A stretch of DNA of 34,763 bases, taken from contig CALLVD010000112.1 in the NCBI GenBank assembly GCA_938010385.1, positions 1 to 34,763 of the forward strand, given 5' to 3'. The translations under genes were made by a program, and so were the position numbers. The notes under the pieces are model-generated. The model worked only from the letters and a program-made list of their open reading frames with translations. It was not told where the DNA came from and searched no databases. The stretch is from an uncultured Robiginitomaculum sp. (GTDB lineage Bacteria; Pseudomonadota; Alphaproteobacteria; Caulobacterales; Maricaulaceae). Positions 18,326-28,245 of this stretch are shown here, piece by piece. Positions within the stretch are counted from its first letter, which is position 1; each line of letters starts with the position of its first letter.

Positions 18326-18341
18326 CGTGATCGGTATCACG
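18326..18341 (-). promoter_or_regulatory. CRP/FNR-like palindrome upstream of the TPR-barrel/FecR operon
   Basis: CGTGATCGGTATCACG has perfect 6-base arms and reads as GTGA-N6-TCAC, the spacing of CRP-type half sites (consensus TGTGA-N6-TCACA). Its centre is about 69 bases before the start codon at 18264, in the 138 bases after uvrA. No T tract follows on either strand, so it is not a typical terminator. Confidence 0.4.
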
Positions 18342-18402
18342 TTAGCTGAAAAACTGCGCCGGATGCAAGTCGTGCGCGGGCGAATTTTCGTGGCGGGGTT
18401 TT

Positions 18403-21273
18403 TTAAGCTTTTAATTTTGCCTTGGCGCGGTCCGCGTCCCGTTTCAAAATCGGTTTTAAGTACCGCCCGGTCCAGCTTTCTTTGACTTTCGCTACATCCT
18501 GCGGCGTACCTGCAGCCACGATTTCACCGCCGCCGTCGCCGCCTTCAGGGCCGATATCAATAATCCAGTCAGCAGTTTTAACCACGTCCAGATTATGCTC
18601 AATCACAATCATCGTATTGCCGCTCTCTACAAGTTCTTGCAGCACTTCGAGCAGCTTGTTGACGTCTTCAAAATGCAGGCCTGTTGTCGGCTCGTCCAAA
18701 ATGTAAAGCGTGCGGCCTGTGGCGCGTTTTGACAGTTCCTTAGCCAGCTTCACCCGCTGCGCTTCACCGCCGGACAGGGTGGTGGCCTGCTGCCCGACCT
18801 TTAAATATCCCAGGCCGACACGTTCCAGCGTGACCAGCTTGTCGCGAATTGTCGGTACGGCCTTAAAGAAGCTCGCGGCCTCTTCAACATTCATATCAAG
18901 AACATCGGCTATGTTCTTGCCTTTAAATCGAATTTCCAGCGTTTCGCGGTTATACCGCGCGCCTTTGCAGGTGTCGCAGGTCACGTAGACATCCGGCAAG
19001 AAATGCATTTCAATCTTTATCACGCCGCCGCCCTGACAGGCTTCGCAACGACCGCCTTTGACGTTGAAACTAAACCGTCCCGATTTATAGCCGCGCGTTT
19101 TGGCTTCGGGCAGGCCGGCAAACCAGTCACGGATTGGCGTGAACGCGCCGGTATAGGTGGCGGGGTTAGAGCGCGGCGTGCGTCCGATCGGTGACTGATT
19201 GATATCAATCACCTTGTCCATGCGCTCAAACCCTTCGGCGGATTCATGCGGCATAGGTTTATTGGAGTTATTATTCAGCTTACGGGCCGCGACTTTGTAA
19301 AGCGTTTCGACAACCAGCGTTGATTTTCCGCCGCCGGACACGCCGGTCACGCAGGTCATCAGGCCGACCGGAAATTCTGCGGTTATGTTTTTCAGATTAT
19401 TACCGGTCGCGCCTTTAATGGTGATATTTTTTTTCGGGTCGCGCTCTCGCCGTTTGCGGTCCAGGCCGATTTCTTTTTTGCCCGTCAAGTATTGCCCTGT
19501 GAGGGATTTACGAGACGATTTGATTTTAGCGGGCGTACCCGCCGCAATCACTTCGCCGCCGTGAACGCCGGCTTTTGGGCCCATATCAACGACATAATCC
19601 GCTGTCAGGATGGCATCTTCATCATGCTCAACAACAATGACCGTATTGCCCAAATCACGCAGGTTTTGCAGGGTTTCCAGCAGGCGGGCATTATCGCGCT
19701 GATGAAGGCCGATGCTGGGTTCATCCAGAACGTATAAAACGCCGGTCAAGCCGGACCCGATTTGGCTGGCGAGACGGATGCGTTGTGATTCCCCGCCGGA
19801 GAGTGATCCGGACCCGCGTCCCAGCGTCAGGTAATCAAGCCCGACAGCATTGAGGAATTTCAGCCGATCACGAATCTCTTTTAAAATCCGCTCCGCAATC
19901 TCCATATCTTTATCGGATAAATCTTCGCCCAGTTTCACAAAGCGGGCGAGTGCGTCCTTGATGGACATCTCGCCGGTTTCGGAAATATCCATGCCGTCGA
20001 CTTTGACGCACAGCGTTTCCGGGCGCAGGCGTTTCCCGTCGCAAACTGTGCAAGTGGCATCCGATTGGTATTTTCCGAGTTCGTCGCGCATCCATGTGCT
20101 GTCCGTATCGCGGAAACGCCGCTCAAGGTTAGGGATAACGCCTTCAAACGGCTTTGTTGTTTCATATCGGCGGCCGTCATCTTTGTAGACAAACTTTATC
20201 TTCGCGCCGCGCGTGCCGTATAAAATGACGTCCTGCGCGCCTTCTGACAGGTCTTTCCATTTTGTATCCAGCGAGAATTTGTAAGCGTCTGCCAAAGCTT
20301 TGAGCGTTTGCATATAAAGCCCGCTGGCCTTGTTTGGCCACGCGACGATGGCGCCTTTTGCCGGGCTTTTGCTCATATCCGGCACAACCAGCGCCGGATC
20401 AAACTGCAATTCTTTGCCCAGCCCGTCACAGGCAGGGCAAGCGCCGTGCGGATTGTTAAACGAGAACATGCGCGGCTCAATTTCGCTGATGGTGAAGCCG
20501 GAAACAGGGCAGGCGAACTTTTCGGAAAACAGAACGCGTTCATCGGGATTGTCCGCATATTCGGCCACGGCCAAACCGTCGGCGAGTCGCAGCGCGGTTT
20601 CAAAACTGTCGGCCAGACGAGTTTCCAGACCGGGTTTTACAACGACGCGGTCAACCACGACGTCAATGTCGTGCTTAAATTTCTTATCGAGCGCGGGCGC
20701 GTCTTCAATGCGGTGAAACTTGCCGTCGATTTTGACGCGCTGAAACCCGTCTTTCATAAATTGCGCAAACTCTTTGCGATACTCGCCTTTGCGTCCGCGT
20801 ACGATGGGGGCGAGAATGTAGAGTTTTGTGCCCCCAGGCAGTTGCATGGTGATATCCACCATTTGCGCAACGCTCTGACTTTCAATCGGAAGGCCGGTCG
20901 CCGGCGAGTAAGGCACGCCGACCCGCGCCCAGAGCAGGCGCATATAGTCGTAAATTTCTGTAACTGTCCCGACGGTAGAGCGCGGGTTTTTCGACGTCGT
21001 CTTTTGCTCAATAGAAATGGCGGGCGACAGGCCTTCAATGGAATCGACATCAGGCTTTGATTGCAACTCGAGAAATTGCCGCGCATAGGCTGACAGGCTC
21101 TCGACGTAACGCCGCTGCCCTTCGGCATAAATCGTATCAAACGCCAGAGAGGATTTGCCCGAGCCGGATAAGCCGGTGATCACAATCAGCTTGTCGCGCG
21201 GCAGGTCAACATTGACGCCTTTAAGATTATGCTCACGCGCGCCGCGTACTTGAATGGATTTTAAATGCGCCAT
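18403..21273 (-). CDS. uvrA: UvrABC excinuclease subunit A
   Basis: 956-residue ATPase that finds bulky DNA lesions and loads UvrB. Two ABC modules are visible: Walker [10 protein letters not shown] (~34-42) and GVSGGGKST, with signatures [12 protein letters not shown] and [12 protein letters not shown]. The C-terminal zinc module is intact (CEACQGGG ... [10 protein letters not shown]). In the first zinc site only Cys255, Cys279 and Cys282 are cysteines; the second ligand position is Ser258 (CPVSG). Start at ATG 21273 has GAGAG upstream and gives [18 protein letters not shown], the normal N-terminus. It is divergent from ssb with an SOS box between them, so DNA-damage induction is expected. 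It may read through into the next same-strand operon, since no strong terminator follows. Confidence 0.98.
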   Translation of the reverse strand: MAHLKSIQVRGAREHNLKGVNVDLPRDKLIVITGLSGSGKSSLAFDTIYAEGQRRYVESLSAYARQFLELQSKPDVDSIEGLSPAISIEQKTTSKNPRSTVGTVTEIYDYMRLLWARVGVPYSPATGLPIESQSVAQMVDITMQLPGGTKLYILAPIVRGRKGEYRKEFAQFMKDGFQRVKIDGKFHRIEDAPALDKKFKHDIDVVVDRVVVKPGLETRLADSFETALRLADGLAVAEYADNPDERVLFSEKFACPVSGFTISEIEPRMFSFNNPHGACPACDGLGKELQFDPALVVPDMSKSPAKGAIVAWPNKASGLYMQTLKALADAYKFSLDTKWKDLSEGAQDVILYGTRGAKIKFVYKDDGRRYETTKPFEGVIPNLERRFRDTDSTWMRDELGKYQSDATCTVCDGKRLRPETLCVKVDGMDISETGEMSIKDALARFVKLGEDLSDKDMEIAERILKEIRDRLKFLNAVGLDYLTLGRGSGSLSGGESQRIRLASQIGSGLTGVLYVLDEPSIGLHQRDNARLLETLQNLRDLGNTVIVVEHDEDAILTADYVVDMGPKAGVHGGEVIAAGTPAKIKSSRKSLTGQYLTGKKEIGLDRKRRERDPKKNITIKGATGNNLKNITAEFPVGLMTCVTGVSGGGKSTLVVETLYKVAARKLNNNSNKPMPHESAEGFERMDKVIDINQSPIGRTPRSNPATYTGAFTPIRDWFAGLPEAKTRGYKSGRFSFNVKGGRCEACQGGGVIKIEMHFLPDVYVTCDTCKGARYNRETLEIRFKGKNIADVLDMNVEEAASFFKAVPTIRDKLVTLERVGLGYLKVGQQATTLSGGEAQRVKLAKELSKRATGRTLYILDEPTTGLHFEDVNKLLEVLQELVESGNTMIVIEHNLDVVKTADWIIDIGPEGGDGGGEIVAAGTPQDVAKVKESWTGRYLKPILKRDADRAKAKLKA

Positions 21274-21486
21274 GTAAGCGTCTCTCAGATAATGTAACAG
21301 TTAAGATACGGGCCGGCCGGCGCGCAGTTTCAATTAAAAACCGGCTTACGTGATTTAGGGTAGGGCAGGCCAGGCTTCAACCGAAGTCCTGCATAAAGCT
21401 ATCCACAACATATTGCCGCCTGACCATGATAATCACCGGACATTTGCCCGTTATATGCGCCATGTTGCGGCGAAACAATGTCGCGC

Positions 21487-21515
21487 TTGCAATAAGAACA
21501 AATATAGAACATATT
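21487..21515 (+). promoter_or_regulatory. LexA (SOS) box inside a sigma-70-like ssb promoter
   Basis: GAAC at 21496-21499 and GAAC at 21507-21510 are separated by exactly 7 bases, the alphaproteobacterial LexA-binding direct repeat (GAAC/GTTC-N7-GAAC/GTTC). It lies between a possible -35 TTGCAA (21487-21492) and -10 CATATT (21510-21515), 17 bases apart, so bound LexA would block the promoter. It is 33 bases before the ssb start and about 220 before the uvrA start. Confidence 0.7.
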
Positions 21516-21543
21516 AAGCGCAGTCAAATAAAAGGTGAATGAA

Positions 21544-22080
21544 ATGGCAGGTTCAGTAAATAAGGTCATCCTGGTCGGCAATGTCGGTAATGATCCCGAA
21601 GTTCGCAGCTTCAATAATGGGGGCAAGGTTTGCAATATCTCTCTCGCAACGTCGGAGAGCTGGAAAGACAAGCAAACAGGTGAGCGCCGCGAAAAAACCG
21701 AATGGCACCGCGTGGCTATTTTCAACGAAGGCCTTGTCGGCATCGTTGAGCGTTACGTCAAAAAAGGCACAAAGCTTTATATCGAAGGCAAGCTTCAAAC
21801 CCGTAAATGGCAGGATCGCGACGGCAATGACAAATACACGACCGAAGTTGTGCTGCAGGGCTATGACGGCAATCTGACCTTGCTCGACAGTCGCAATTCA
21901 GGCGGCCAAGGTGGTGGCGGCGGTTACGGCGGCGGCAATATGGGCCAATCCGGCGGCTATGGCGGCGGAGGCGGCGGTAATATGGGCTATGGCGGTAATC
22001 AGGGCGGCGGGTCGCGCAGTGCATCCGCTCAGGAAGGACCGAAGCAAGACTTTGATCTGGATGACGATATCCCGTTCTAG
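21544..22080 (+). CDS. ssb: Single-stranded DNA-binding protein
   Basis: 178-residue protein that coats single-stranded DNA in replication, repair and recombination. An N-terminal OB fold (1-110) begins [20 protein letters not shown] and includes TEWHRVAIF and [12 protein letters not shown] glycine-rich disordered linker (~123-160) leads to the acidic tip DDDIPF, which docks partner proteins such as RecO, PriA and exonuclease I. ATG 21544 has AAAGG eight bases upstream; an in-frame GTG at 21535 is less likely. Divergent from uvrA, with the SOS box in its promoter. The glycine linker is GGC/GGN-repetitive DNA. Confidence 0.97.
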   Translation: MAGSVNKVILVGNVGNDPEVRSFNNGGKVCNISLATSESWKDKQTGERREKTEWHRVAIFNEGLVGIVERYVKKGTKLYIEGKLQTRKWQDRDGNDKYTTEVVLQGYDGNLTLLDSRNSGGQGGGGGYGGGNMGQSGGYGGGGGGNMGYGGNQGGGSRSASAQEGPKQDFDLDDDIPF

Positions 22081-22241
22081 CAGGCAAGCTGTCAAACGCA
22101 TACCTGCGTCCGGCATTATAAGTGAATTTAGAGCATCAAACCTTACCGAATTTTAGGAATATGGTCTGCTAATTTACCTTGCCTTTTATTGATTATTCTT
22201 GCAGCTTTGTGATTAATAAAGCAAAATTGTGAGATAACGGG

Positions 22242-23828
22242 ATGAAATTACAACTATCGATATTCGTATTATCATGTTCAATACTGGCTGCGTGTGGAGG
22301 CGGTGGCGGGGGGTCCTCATCCGGGTCTACTCCTGTGAGCACTTCGCCTGTTAGTCCTGCGCCTGTAAGTCCTGCGCCTGTTGAGCCTGCACCCGTTGAA
22401 CCTGCACCCGTTGAGCCTGCACCTGTTGAGCCTGCGCCTGCGGCCTCACCTGTGTTTAATAAGGCTACCCTCACTAACCAAGTCAGACTGACCGCCTCTT
22501 CACATACTTCAGCCGGGACAGATTTCCCTCAGAGTAACGGTAATCCAAACTTTTTCGGATCAATGGGCGCTGCGGTCCTGACCTATAAGGGATATCAGTA
22601 TGCCGCATACTACAGCGAACGTGACAGAGTCGCCGGCGATGACACATATGCTGAACTGATTATTGCCAGACGCACTGTGGATCCTGTTGGTGATTGGGAA
22701 GAGTCTGTTCTGCAAAATTACCGCGTCATGTCAGAAGATACGCATAACCGAATTGAAATGAGTATATCTGAAGGTGATGGGGTCATTCATCTTAGCTTTG
22801 ATCATCACAATACCCGCGGCTTTAACTATGCGAGATCGGCAGAAGGTGTGGCTGATAATCCGGCCGGCACAGTATGGAACGATACCGTCTTCACTTATGA
22901 ACGGGCTTTGGGATTTAGTAACCCGTCACAATTTGTCGTTACCTATCCCCAGTTCAGCTCATTCCCCGGCGGAAATCTGATTTTGTATGCTCGCCATGGT
23001 CACGCTAATGGCGGACATATGCTGCTGAGCCGTTATGATGCTGACAACAGTATCTGGGTGTCTTCGGGGCTTATCTCCTCGCGTGACGGTACTTTTAACG
23101 GGAATGAAAGTGAGCGTGGGCTTTATACTGCCGACGGTATGAAAGTGTCTCCTGACGGGGCTTTGCATGTGGCATGGGTTTTTCGCGAAGAGCCGGTTAA
23201 CTGTAACCCGGGTACGACTACAGGGCTCGGTTGTAACCATGGTTTGTATTACGCCAAAAGCGATGATGAAGGCGTAACATGGGTAAACTCCACAGGGGCA
23301 GAGGTTGCGGATATTTCTATCGGTGATGAAATTACGGTCGAGGATCCGGGTTTGGAAGTCCTTCCGATTCCGACAGCTTTAACCCCGTCAAATGTGTCAA
23401 TCTCATCCGCGTTAGATCCGGTTACGGGTCAGATGCATGTGCTCATTGCGCATAAAACGAGTGCCACCGGGCCGACGCGAATACATCACTATTACAGAAC
23501 TGAAGACGGAACATGGGATGGCGGGGAGTCCGGCTTTAATGCGTCTAATGTCGAATTGCGTTTTAATGGCGATCAAATGTTTGCTTTTGCGGGGCGTGGC
23601 GACGCAGAGATTTATTATTCGCTGAGAGACGAAAACTTTCAAACTTGGCGTCAAATCGACCTCCCGCCGATAGACGGCTCCCCGAGTGTTATCAATAACG
23701 GATACTCTACCTGGGATACAACACAGCTCAGCGAAGGTGTTGTTTCGGTAACGTGGCATCGACCCGCAGCAAACATCGGAGACCCGGCGCCCATCGATGC
23801 ATTTAAATTTTCGCTGACAGAAGATTAG
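22242..23828 (+). CDS. BNR_4-type lipoprotein, possible polysaccharide lyase (ulvan-lyase-like)
   Basis: 528-residue lipoprotein: lipobox LAAC with Cys18, then poly-Gly/Ser and a Pro-rich linker (PVSPA/PVEPA repeats, ~31-66). The rest is a beta-propeller-like domain. It matches the BNR_4 pattern found in PL24/PL25 ulvan lyases: DTHNRIEMSISEGDGVIHLSFDHH, then VTYPQF, then YARHGH. His168, His188, Tyr235 and Arg251 have a spacing like the catalytic/substrate residues I recall for those lyases (two His about 20 apart, then Tyr and Arg 16 apart). Gly after the lipidated Cys favours outer-membrane placement. It has its own terminator and no neighbouring sus or CAZyme genes. Other BNR_4 enzymes, or a non-catalytic binding role, remain possible. 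Confidence 0.7.
   Translation: MKLQLSIFVLSCSILAACGGGGGGSSSGSTPVSTSPVSPAPVSPAPVEPAPVEPAPVEPAPVEPAPAASPVFNKATLTNQVRLTASSHTSAGTDFPQSNGNPNFFGSMGAAVLTYKGYQYAAYYSERDRVAGDDTYAELIIARRTVDPVGDWEESVLQNYRVMSEDTHNRIEMSISEGDGVIHLSFDHHNTRGFNYARSAEGVADNPAGTVWNDTVFTYERALGFSNPSQFVVTYPQFSSFPGGNLILYARHGHANGGHMLLSRYDADNSIWVSSGLISSRDGTFNGNESERGLYTADGMKVSPDGALHVAWVFREEPVNCNPGTTTGLGCNHGLYYAKSDDEGVTWVNSTGAEVADISIGDEITVEDPGLEVLPIPTALTPSNVSISSALDPVTGQMHVLIAHKTSATGPTRIHHYYRTEDGTWDGGESGFNASNVELRFNGDQMFAFAGRGDAEIYYSLRDENFQTWRQIDLPPIDGSPSVINNGYSTWDTTQLSEGVVSVTWHRPAANIGDPAPIDAFKFSLTED
22347..22436 (+). repeat. Six 15-bp tandem repeats encoding the Pro-rich lipoprotein linker
   Basis: Units of the form CCTGTTGAGCCTGCA begin at 22347, 22362, 22377, 22392, 22407 and 22422, with a few substitutions (AGT for GAG in the first two). 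They encode P-V-S/E-P-A. The 15-base unit keeps frame, so copy-number change would lengthen or shorten the linker without breaking the gene. Confidence 0.9.
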
Positions 23829-23889
23829 CCTTATTCAGACTGTCAAAAACTGACATTTGTCCCGTTGGGACAAGCGAAATTTTTAACGT

Positions 23890-23917
23890 AAAAAAGCGCG
23901 CTGACCCGCGCTTTTTT
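23890..23917 (+). terminator. Rho-independent terminator after the BNR_4 lipoprotein
   Basis: AAAAAAGCGCG (23890-23900) pairs with CGCGCTTTTTT (23907-23917) around a 6-base loop, leaving a T6 run. The structure is symmetrical but only the plus-strand gene needs it. It ends 44 bases before parC. Confidence 0.85.
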
Positions 23918-23961
23918 GACTCTGTAATCTGCTATATTAGCCCGAATCACAGGCGAGACAG

Positions 23962-26223
23962 ATGAGCGACATCCCCACAGACAACAAAACCCCGATAGAC
24001 GGACGGATTATCGAAGAGAGCATTGATGACGCCCTGTCATCGCGCTACCTCGCCTATGCGCTGTCCACGATTACGCAGCGCGCTCTGCCTGATGTGCGCG
24101 ACGGCTTAAAGCCGGTCCATCGCCGTTTGCTCTACGCCATGCGCGAGTTGAAGTTGAATCCGGAAACCGCCCATAAAAAATGCGCGCGGATTGTCGGTGA
24201 GGTTATGGGCCGTTTTCACCCGCATGGCGATGCGTCGATTTATGACGCGCTTGTAAAGCTTTCTCAGAGCTTCTCGGCCCGTTATCCGCTGGTGGACGGG
24301 CAGGGGAATTTCGGCAATATTGACGGAGACAGTGCCGCTGCTATGCGTTACACAGAGGCGCGCATGACGCCCGCCGGGCGCTCTTTACTCGACGGCATTG
24401 ATGAAGACGCTGTAGACTTCAAACCGACCTATAACGAAGAAGATGACGAGCCGGAAGTTCTGCCGGCGGGCTTTCCGAACCTGCTGGCCAATGGATCGAC
24501 CGGCATTGCGGTCGGTATGGCGACGTCTGTCCCGCCGCACAACGCGGCCGAATTGTGCGACGCTGCGCTGCATTTGATTAAGTCGCCCGGCGCGAGCATT
24601 AAGACGCTGATGAATTACGTGCAGGGGCCTGACTATCCGACCGGCGGCATCTGTGTCGAGTCTAAAGACGATATGATTGAAGCCTACGCGACCGGCAAAG
24701 GCGGGTTTCGCACCCGCGCGCGTTGGAGCGTTGAAACGCTTGATCGCGGGCAGTATCAAATCGTCGTCACGGAGATTCCGTATCAGGTGCAAAAATCTCG
24801 CCTGATAGAAAAGCTGGCGGAAATAATTGAGACGAAAAAAGCCCCGTGGCTGGCCGATATTCGCGATGAATCCGCCGAAGATATTCGCATTATCTTGGAG
24901 CCTAAATCAAAGAATATTGAGGCAGATCTCCTTATGGAAAGCCTGTTCAAAATCTCTGATTTGGAGAGCCGGTTTTCAATGAACCTGAATGTGCTGGACG
25001 CAACCGGCACGCCGCGCGTGATGAATTTGCGCGAATGTTTACAAGCGTTTCTGGATCATCGCCGCATCGTTCTGCAACGCCGCTCGTCTCAGCGCCTTGG
25101 CAAAATTGATGCGCGTATGGAAATCCTTGACGGGCTTTTGATTGCTTATCTGAACATTGACGAAGTCATCCGCATTGTCCGTTTTGAAGATCATCCGAAA
25201 GAGGAATTGATTAAGGCGTTTAAACTGACGGAACGCCAAGCTGACGCAATTTTGAATATGCGCCTTCGGGCTCTGAATAAGCTGCAAGAAGTTGAAATTC
25301 AGGGCGAGCGCGATACGCTGGCCGCTGAAAAAGCCGAGATTGAAGCGCTGCTCGGCTCCGACGATAAGCAGTGGAAAGTTATCGCAGAGCAGGTGCGCGA
25401 GGCTCGCGACCTGTATGGCCCCAAAACAGAGCTCGGCGCTCGGCGCACCACCTTCATGGATGCGCCCGATATTGAGATTGATTTGGCCACAGCGTTCATC
25501 ACTAAAGAGCCGATTACGGTTGTCCTTTCGACAAAGGGCTGGATCCGCGCGCTTAAAGGACGGGTTGAAGACACGGACTCCATCAAGTTTAAGGACGGTG
25601 ACGAAGCCGCCTTTATCGTGCCGTGTGAAACCACGGATAAGCTCATCATGTTTGCGTCTAACGGTAAGTTTTACACGCTGGGCGCCGATAAACTGCCGGG
25701 CGGCCGGGGTACCGGTGAGCCGGTGCGCCTGATGGTGGATTTGGAAAATGATCATTTACCGATTGGCCTGTTTGTCCACGACCCTGAACGGGAATTGATA
25801 GTTGCCAGCAGCGCCGGCTATGGCTTCCGCGTCAAGGAAGCCGACATCATCGCTTCAACGCGCGGCGGCAAGCAGACTTTGAATGTTAAGGGCGATGTTG
25901 AAGCGGTGCGCTGCATCGCGGCGGTCGGTGACACGATTGCGACCATCGGTGAGAACCGTAAGATATTAGCCTTCGCTGCTGAAGAACTGCCGGTCATGAC
26001 GCGCGGCAAGGGCGTAAAGCTGCAAAACTATAAAGATGGCGGGCTGGCCGATATTACGATTTTCAACGCTGAGGACGGACTGACCTATGTCGACAGTGCA
26101 GGGCGGCGAAACTCCGTTCCCGATTGGGATATTCACATGGGCAAACGCGCCGGCGCCGGCCGTATGGCGCCGCGCGGTTTCTCCCGCTCAAACGCCTTTG
26201 CGCCGGATAAAAGACTGAAGTAG
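23962..26223 (+). CDS. parC: DNA topoisomerase IV subunit A
   Basis: 753-residue breakage-reunion subunit that, with ParE, unlinks daughter chromosomes. The active-site tyrosine is Tyr130 in AMRYTEARM. The helix-turn-helix gate is [13 protein letters not shown] (86-98). The domain order is winged helix, tower, coiled-coil with the C gate, then a beta-pinwheel C-terminal domain (~500-753). It is ParC rather than GyrA because it lacks a GyrA box (QxxGGKG) and has the shorter ParC C-terminus. The quinolone-contact position equivalent to E. coli ParC Ser80 is Ala91, and Glu84 is Asp95. ATG 23962 follows the previous gene's terminator; parE is not in the window. Confidence 0.93.
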   Translation: MSDIPTDNKTPIDGRIIEESIDDALSSRYLAYALSTITQRALPDVRDGLKPVHRRLLYAMRELKLNPETAHKKCARIVGEVMGRFHPHGDASIYDALVKLSQSFSARYPLVDGQGNFGNIDGDSAAAMRYTEARMTPAGRSLLDGIDEDAVDFKPTYNEEDDEPEVLPAGFPNLLANGSTGIAVGMATSVPPHNAAELCDAALHLIKSPGASIKTLMNYVQGPDYPTGGICVESKDDMIEAYATGKGGFRTRARWSVETLDRGQYQIVVTEIPYQVQKSRLIEKLAEIIETKKAPWLADIRDESAEDIRIILEPKSKNIEADLLMESLFKISDLESRFSMNLNVLDATGTPRVMNLRECLQAFLDHRRIVLQRRSSQRLGKIDARMEILDGLLIAYLNIDEVIRIVRFEDHPKEELIKAFKLTERQADAILNMRLRALNKLQEVEIQGERDTLAAEKAEIEALLGSDDKQWKVIAEQVREARDLYGPKTELGARRTTFMDAPDIEIDLATAFITKEPITVVLSTKGWIRALKGRVEDTDSIKFKDGDEAAFIVPCETTDKLIMFASNGKFYTLGADKLPGGRGTGEPVRLMVDLENDHLPIGLFVHDPERELIVASSAGYGFRVKEADIIASTRGGKQTLNVKGDVEAVRCIAAVGDTIATIGENRKILAFAAEELPVMTRGKGVKLQNYKDGGLADITIFNAEDGLTYVDSAGRRNSVPDWDIHMGKRAGAGRMAPRGFSRSNAFAPDKRLK

Positions 26224-26269
26224 AGCGCTCCTGCAGCGCTTTGCTGTCGCCGGAATAAGCCATCATTGT

Positions 26270-26650
<381 letters not shown>

Positions 26651-26655
26651 CTTGG

Positions 26656-26684
26656 CTTAAAGCGCGCGGTGCGAGCCGGGTCAA
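26656..26684 (-). promoter_or_regulatory. Sigma-70-like promoter of rnpB
   Basis: On the minus strand TTGACC (26684-26679) and TTTAAG (26661-26656) are separated by exactly 17 bases. The expected start point is then about 26649-26650, which coincides with the 5' end of helix P1. Confidence 0.6.
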
Positions 26685-26995
26685 GTCTGCATTTAGGGAC
26701 CGATACGGCCCTGCGCCGCAAGTCAAGACTGCATGAAATTTCCTTGCACGCTAACAAGTGTAAAAAAATAAAAATTAATAAGCAAAAAGTTGCATATGCC
26801 TCTTTACGTATCATTTCGAATTGTTATGTGAGACGCGGAATTGTCGCCCGTGCCTTTCATGAGTGCGCAGGCGGCATAGGGCGCGCAAATTCAGTGAAGT
26901 TGCCCCACATCGCTAGCTGATAAGCGCGTCCGTCCTTTAATCCTATGTTTGCTAATTTGTTATATGTACGCCTAAAAATAGGGGACTGGTGGCAA
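26685..26995. other. Intergenic region between the rnpB promoter and the acyltransferase gene
   Basis: About 310 bases with no convincing gene. The middle is AT-rich with A runs (26761-26790), unlike the surrounding DNA, and probably holds the acyltransferase promoter. An open frame over 26525-26920 crosses rnpB and has no protein-like character. Confidence 0.5.
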
Positions 26996-28204
26996 ATGAC
27001 TGAGCAAACACGGGTTAACAAAAACACTTCGAAACCGTCGCCACGCGAATTTTTTGGCGCGCTGGACGGCTTTCGGGGCGCATTGGCCCTCTTGATTGCT
27101 GTCTATCACACAAGTTGGCTGAGCCGAATCAATTCGACAGAATTTTTGAATAATGGGCAGGTTTTAGTTGATCTGTTCTTTGTGTTTTCAGGGTTTTTGA
27201 TGTTTTTGCTGTATAGCGGAAAGCTCAATACATCACGGCAAGGCTTTGATTTTATAAAGCGTAGAATCGCCAGAATTTACCCGCTGCACTTTTTTATGCT
27301 TATGTTGTTTGTTTTGTTTCAAGCGATGCGGGTTGTGTCGCATAAAATCGGCCTATCCGTTGTTGAGCCGGGTGAGATTATGCCATTCACGCCGCAATCC
27401 CCCGAAACTCTGGCCAGTTTCTTAGCCAATCTGACGCTTACCCAATCTTTGGGCTTTTTTGACAGCCTTACCTACAACCCTCCGGCATGGACGGTCAGCG
27501 TCGAGTTTTACACTTATTTCGTATTTTTGGGAATGATGGCCTTCTTTCCGCCGAAAACCCGGCTGCACTTCGGGATTATAGCGATATTGATCGGAACACT
27601 TTATTTCCGCTTGTCGCAATTAAAGCCAAATATGGATTTCCATTATGATTATGGATTCTGGCGCTGCTTGGCCGGTTTCTATGCCGGTGTTTTATCCGCG
27701 TGGATGTATCGCGGCGTTAAACCCAAAATTGATACCGTGAAATCGCGCATGCCATTCCATATTCTTGAGGTGTTTACGCTGGCCGTGATTTATCTCTTTA
27801 TCGTCAATTTCACGGGACGTTTGCAATTTACGTTCGCGCCGCTGGCTATTTTGTTTGTGATAACATTTGCAATTGGCCGAGGCGGCATTTCAGGCTTTAT
27901 GAGCACCAAAATCATGCTTTATTTGGGCAAGATTTCATACTCTATCTATTTGGTTCATGTCCTTATTTCCATTGGATTTACCGTGCTGTCGGAGCGCATT
28001 TTGCCCGGCGTTTTGGGTGAAAACTGGAATTCAACCGGTTATGGGGGCGATTTGGTGTTGCTCCCTTATCTGGGGCTCGTAATCTTCGTGTCTCACTTCA
28101 CCTACAAATATGTGGAGCGTCCCGGCCAAAAAGCGATTTTAAGCTATCGCGGGTCAAATCTGGTGCGTTCTTGGATCGGAAAGCCGCCTCTGCCTGCGCC
28201 CTAA
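26996..28204 (+). CDS. Acyltransferase-3 family membrane protein (OafA-like)
   Basis: 402-residue inner-membrane protein with about ten membrane segments. It probably moves an acetyl or other acyl group onto a surface polysaccharide or lipid. ALDGFRGALALLIAVYHTSW (His38) is the family's N-terminal signature, followed by LVDLFFVFSGFLM and the basic RRIARIYPLHFFML. KISYSIYLVH is typical of the eighth or ninth helix. ATG 26996 is preceded by GGTGG; an ATG at 26945 would add 17 poorly conserved residues. The extracytoplasmic SGNH domain seen in some relatives is absent. The gene has softer base composition than its neighbours and stands alone, so the acceptor cannot be named. Confidence 0.85.
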   Translation: MTEQTRVNKNTSKPSPREFFGALDGFRGALALLIAVYHTSWLSRINSTEFLNNGQVLVDLFFVFSGFLMFLLYSGKLNTSRQGFDFIKRRIARIYPLHFFMLMLFVLFQAMRVVSHKIGLSVVEPGEIMPFTPQSPETLASFLANLTLTQSLGFFDSLTYNPPAWTVSVEFYTYFVFLGMMAFFPPKTRLHFGIIAILIGTLYFRLSQLKPNMDFHYDYGFWRCLAGFYAGVLSAWMYRGVKPKIDTVKSRMPFHILEVFTLAVIYLFIVNFTGRLQFTFAPLAILFVITFAIGRGGISGFMSTKIMLYLGKISYSIYLVHVLISIGFTVLSERILPGVLGENWNSTGYGGDLVLLPYLGLVIFVSHFTYKYVERPGQKAILSYRGSNLVRSWIGKPPLPAP

Positions 28205-28245
28205 TGCCCGTGCAGGAGGGGGCGCAAAGCCTGTATTATCACTGT

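Noticed and set aside
22300-22316. G-rich tract early in the lipoprotein gene as a phase-variation site
   Set aside because: The longest pure G run is only six bases, too short for frequent slippage.
25039-25755. 238-codon open frame antisense to parC
   Set aside because: Shadow of the parC coding frame; composition is not protein-like and no start signal is seen.
26224-26243. AGCGCT-CCTGC-AGCGCT hairpin right after parC as a terminator
   Set aside because: The arms are each self-complementary, and only three T residues follow; too weak to call.
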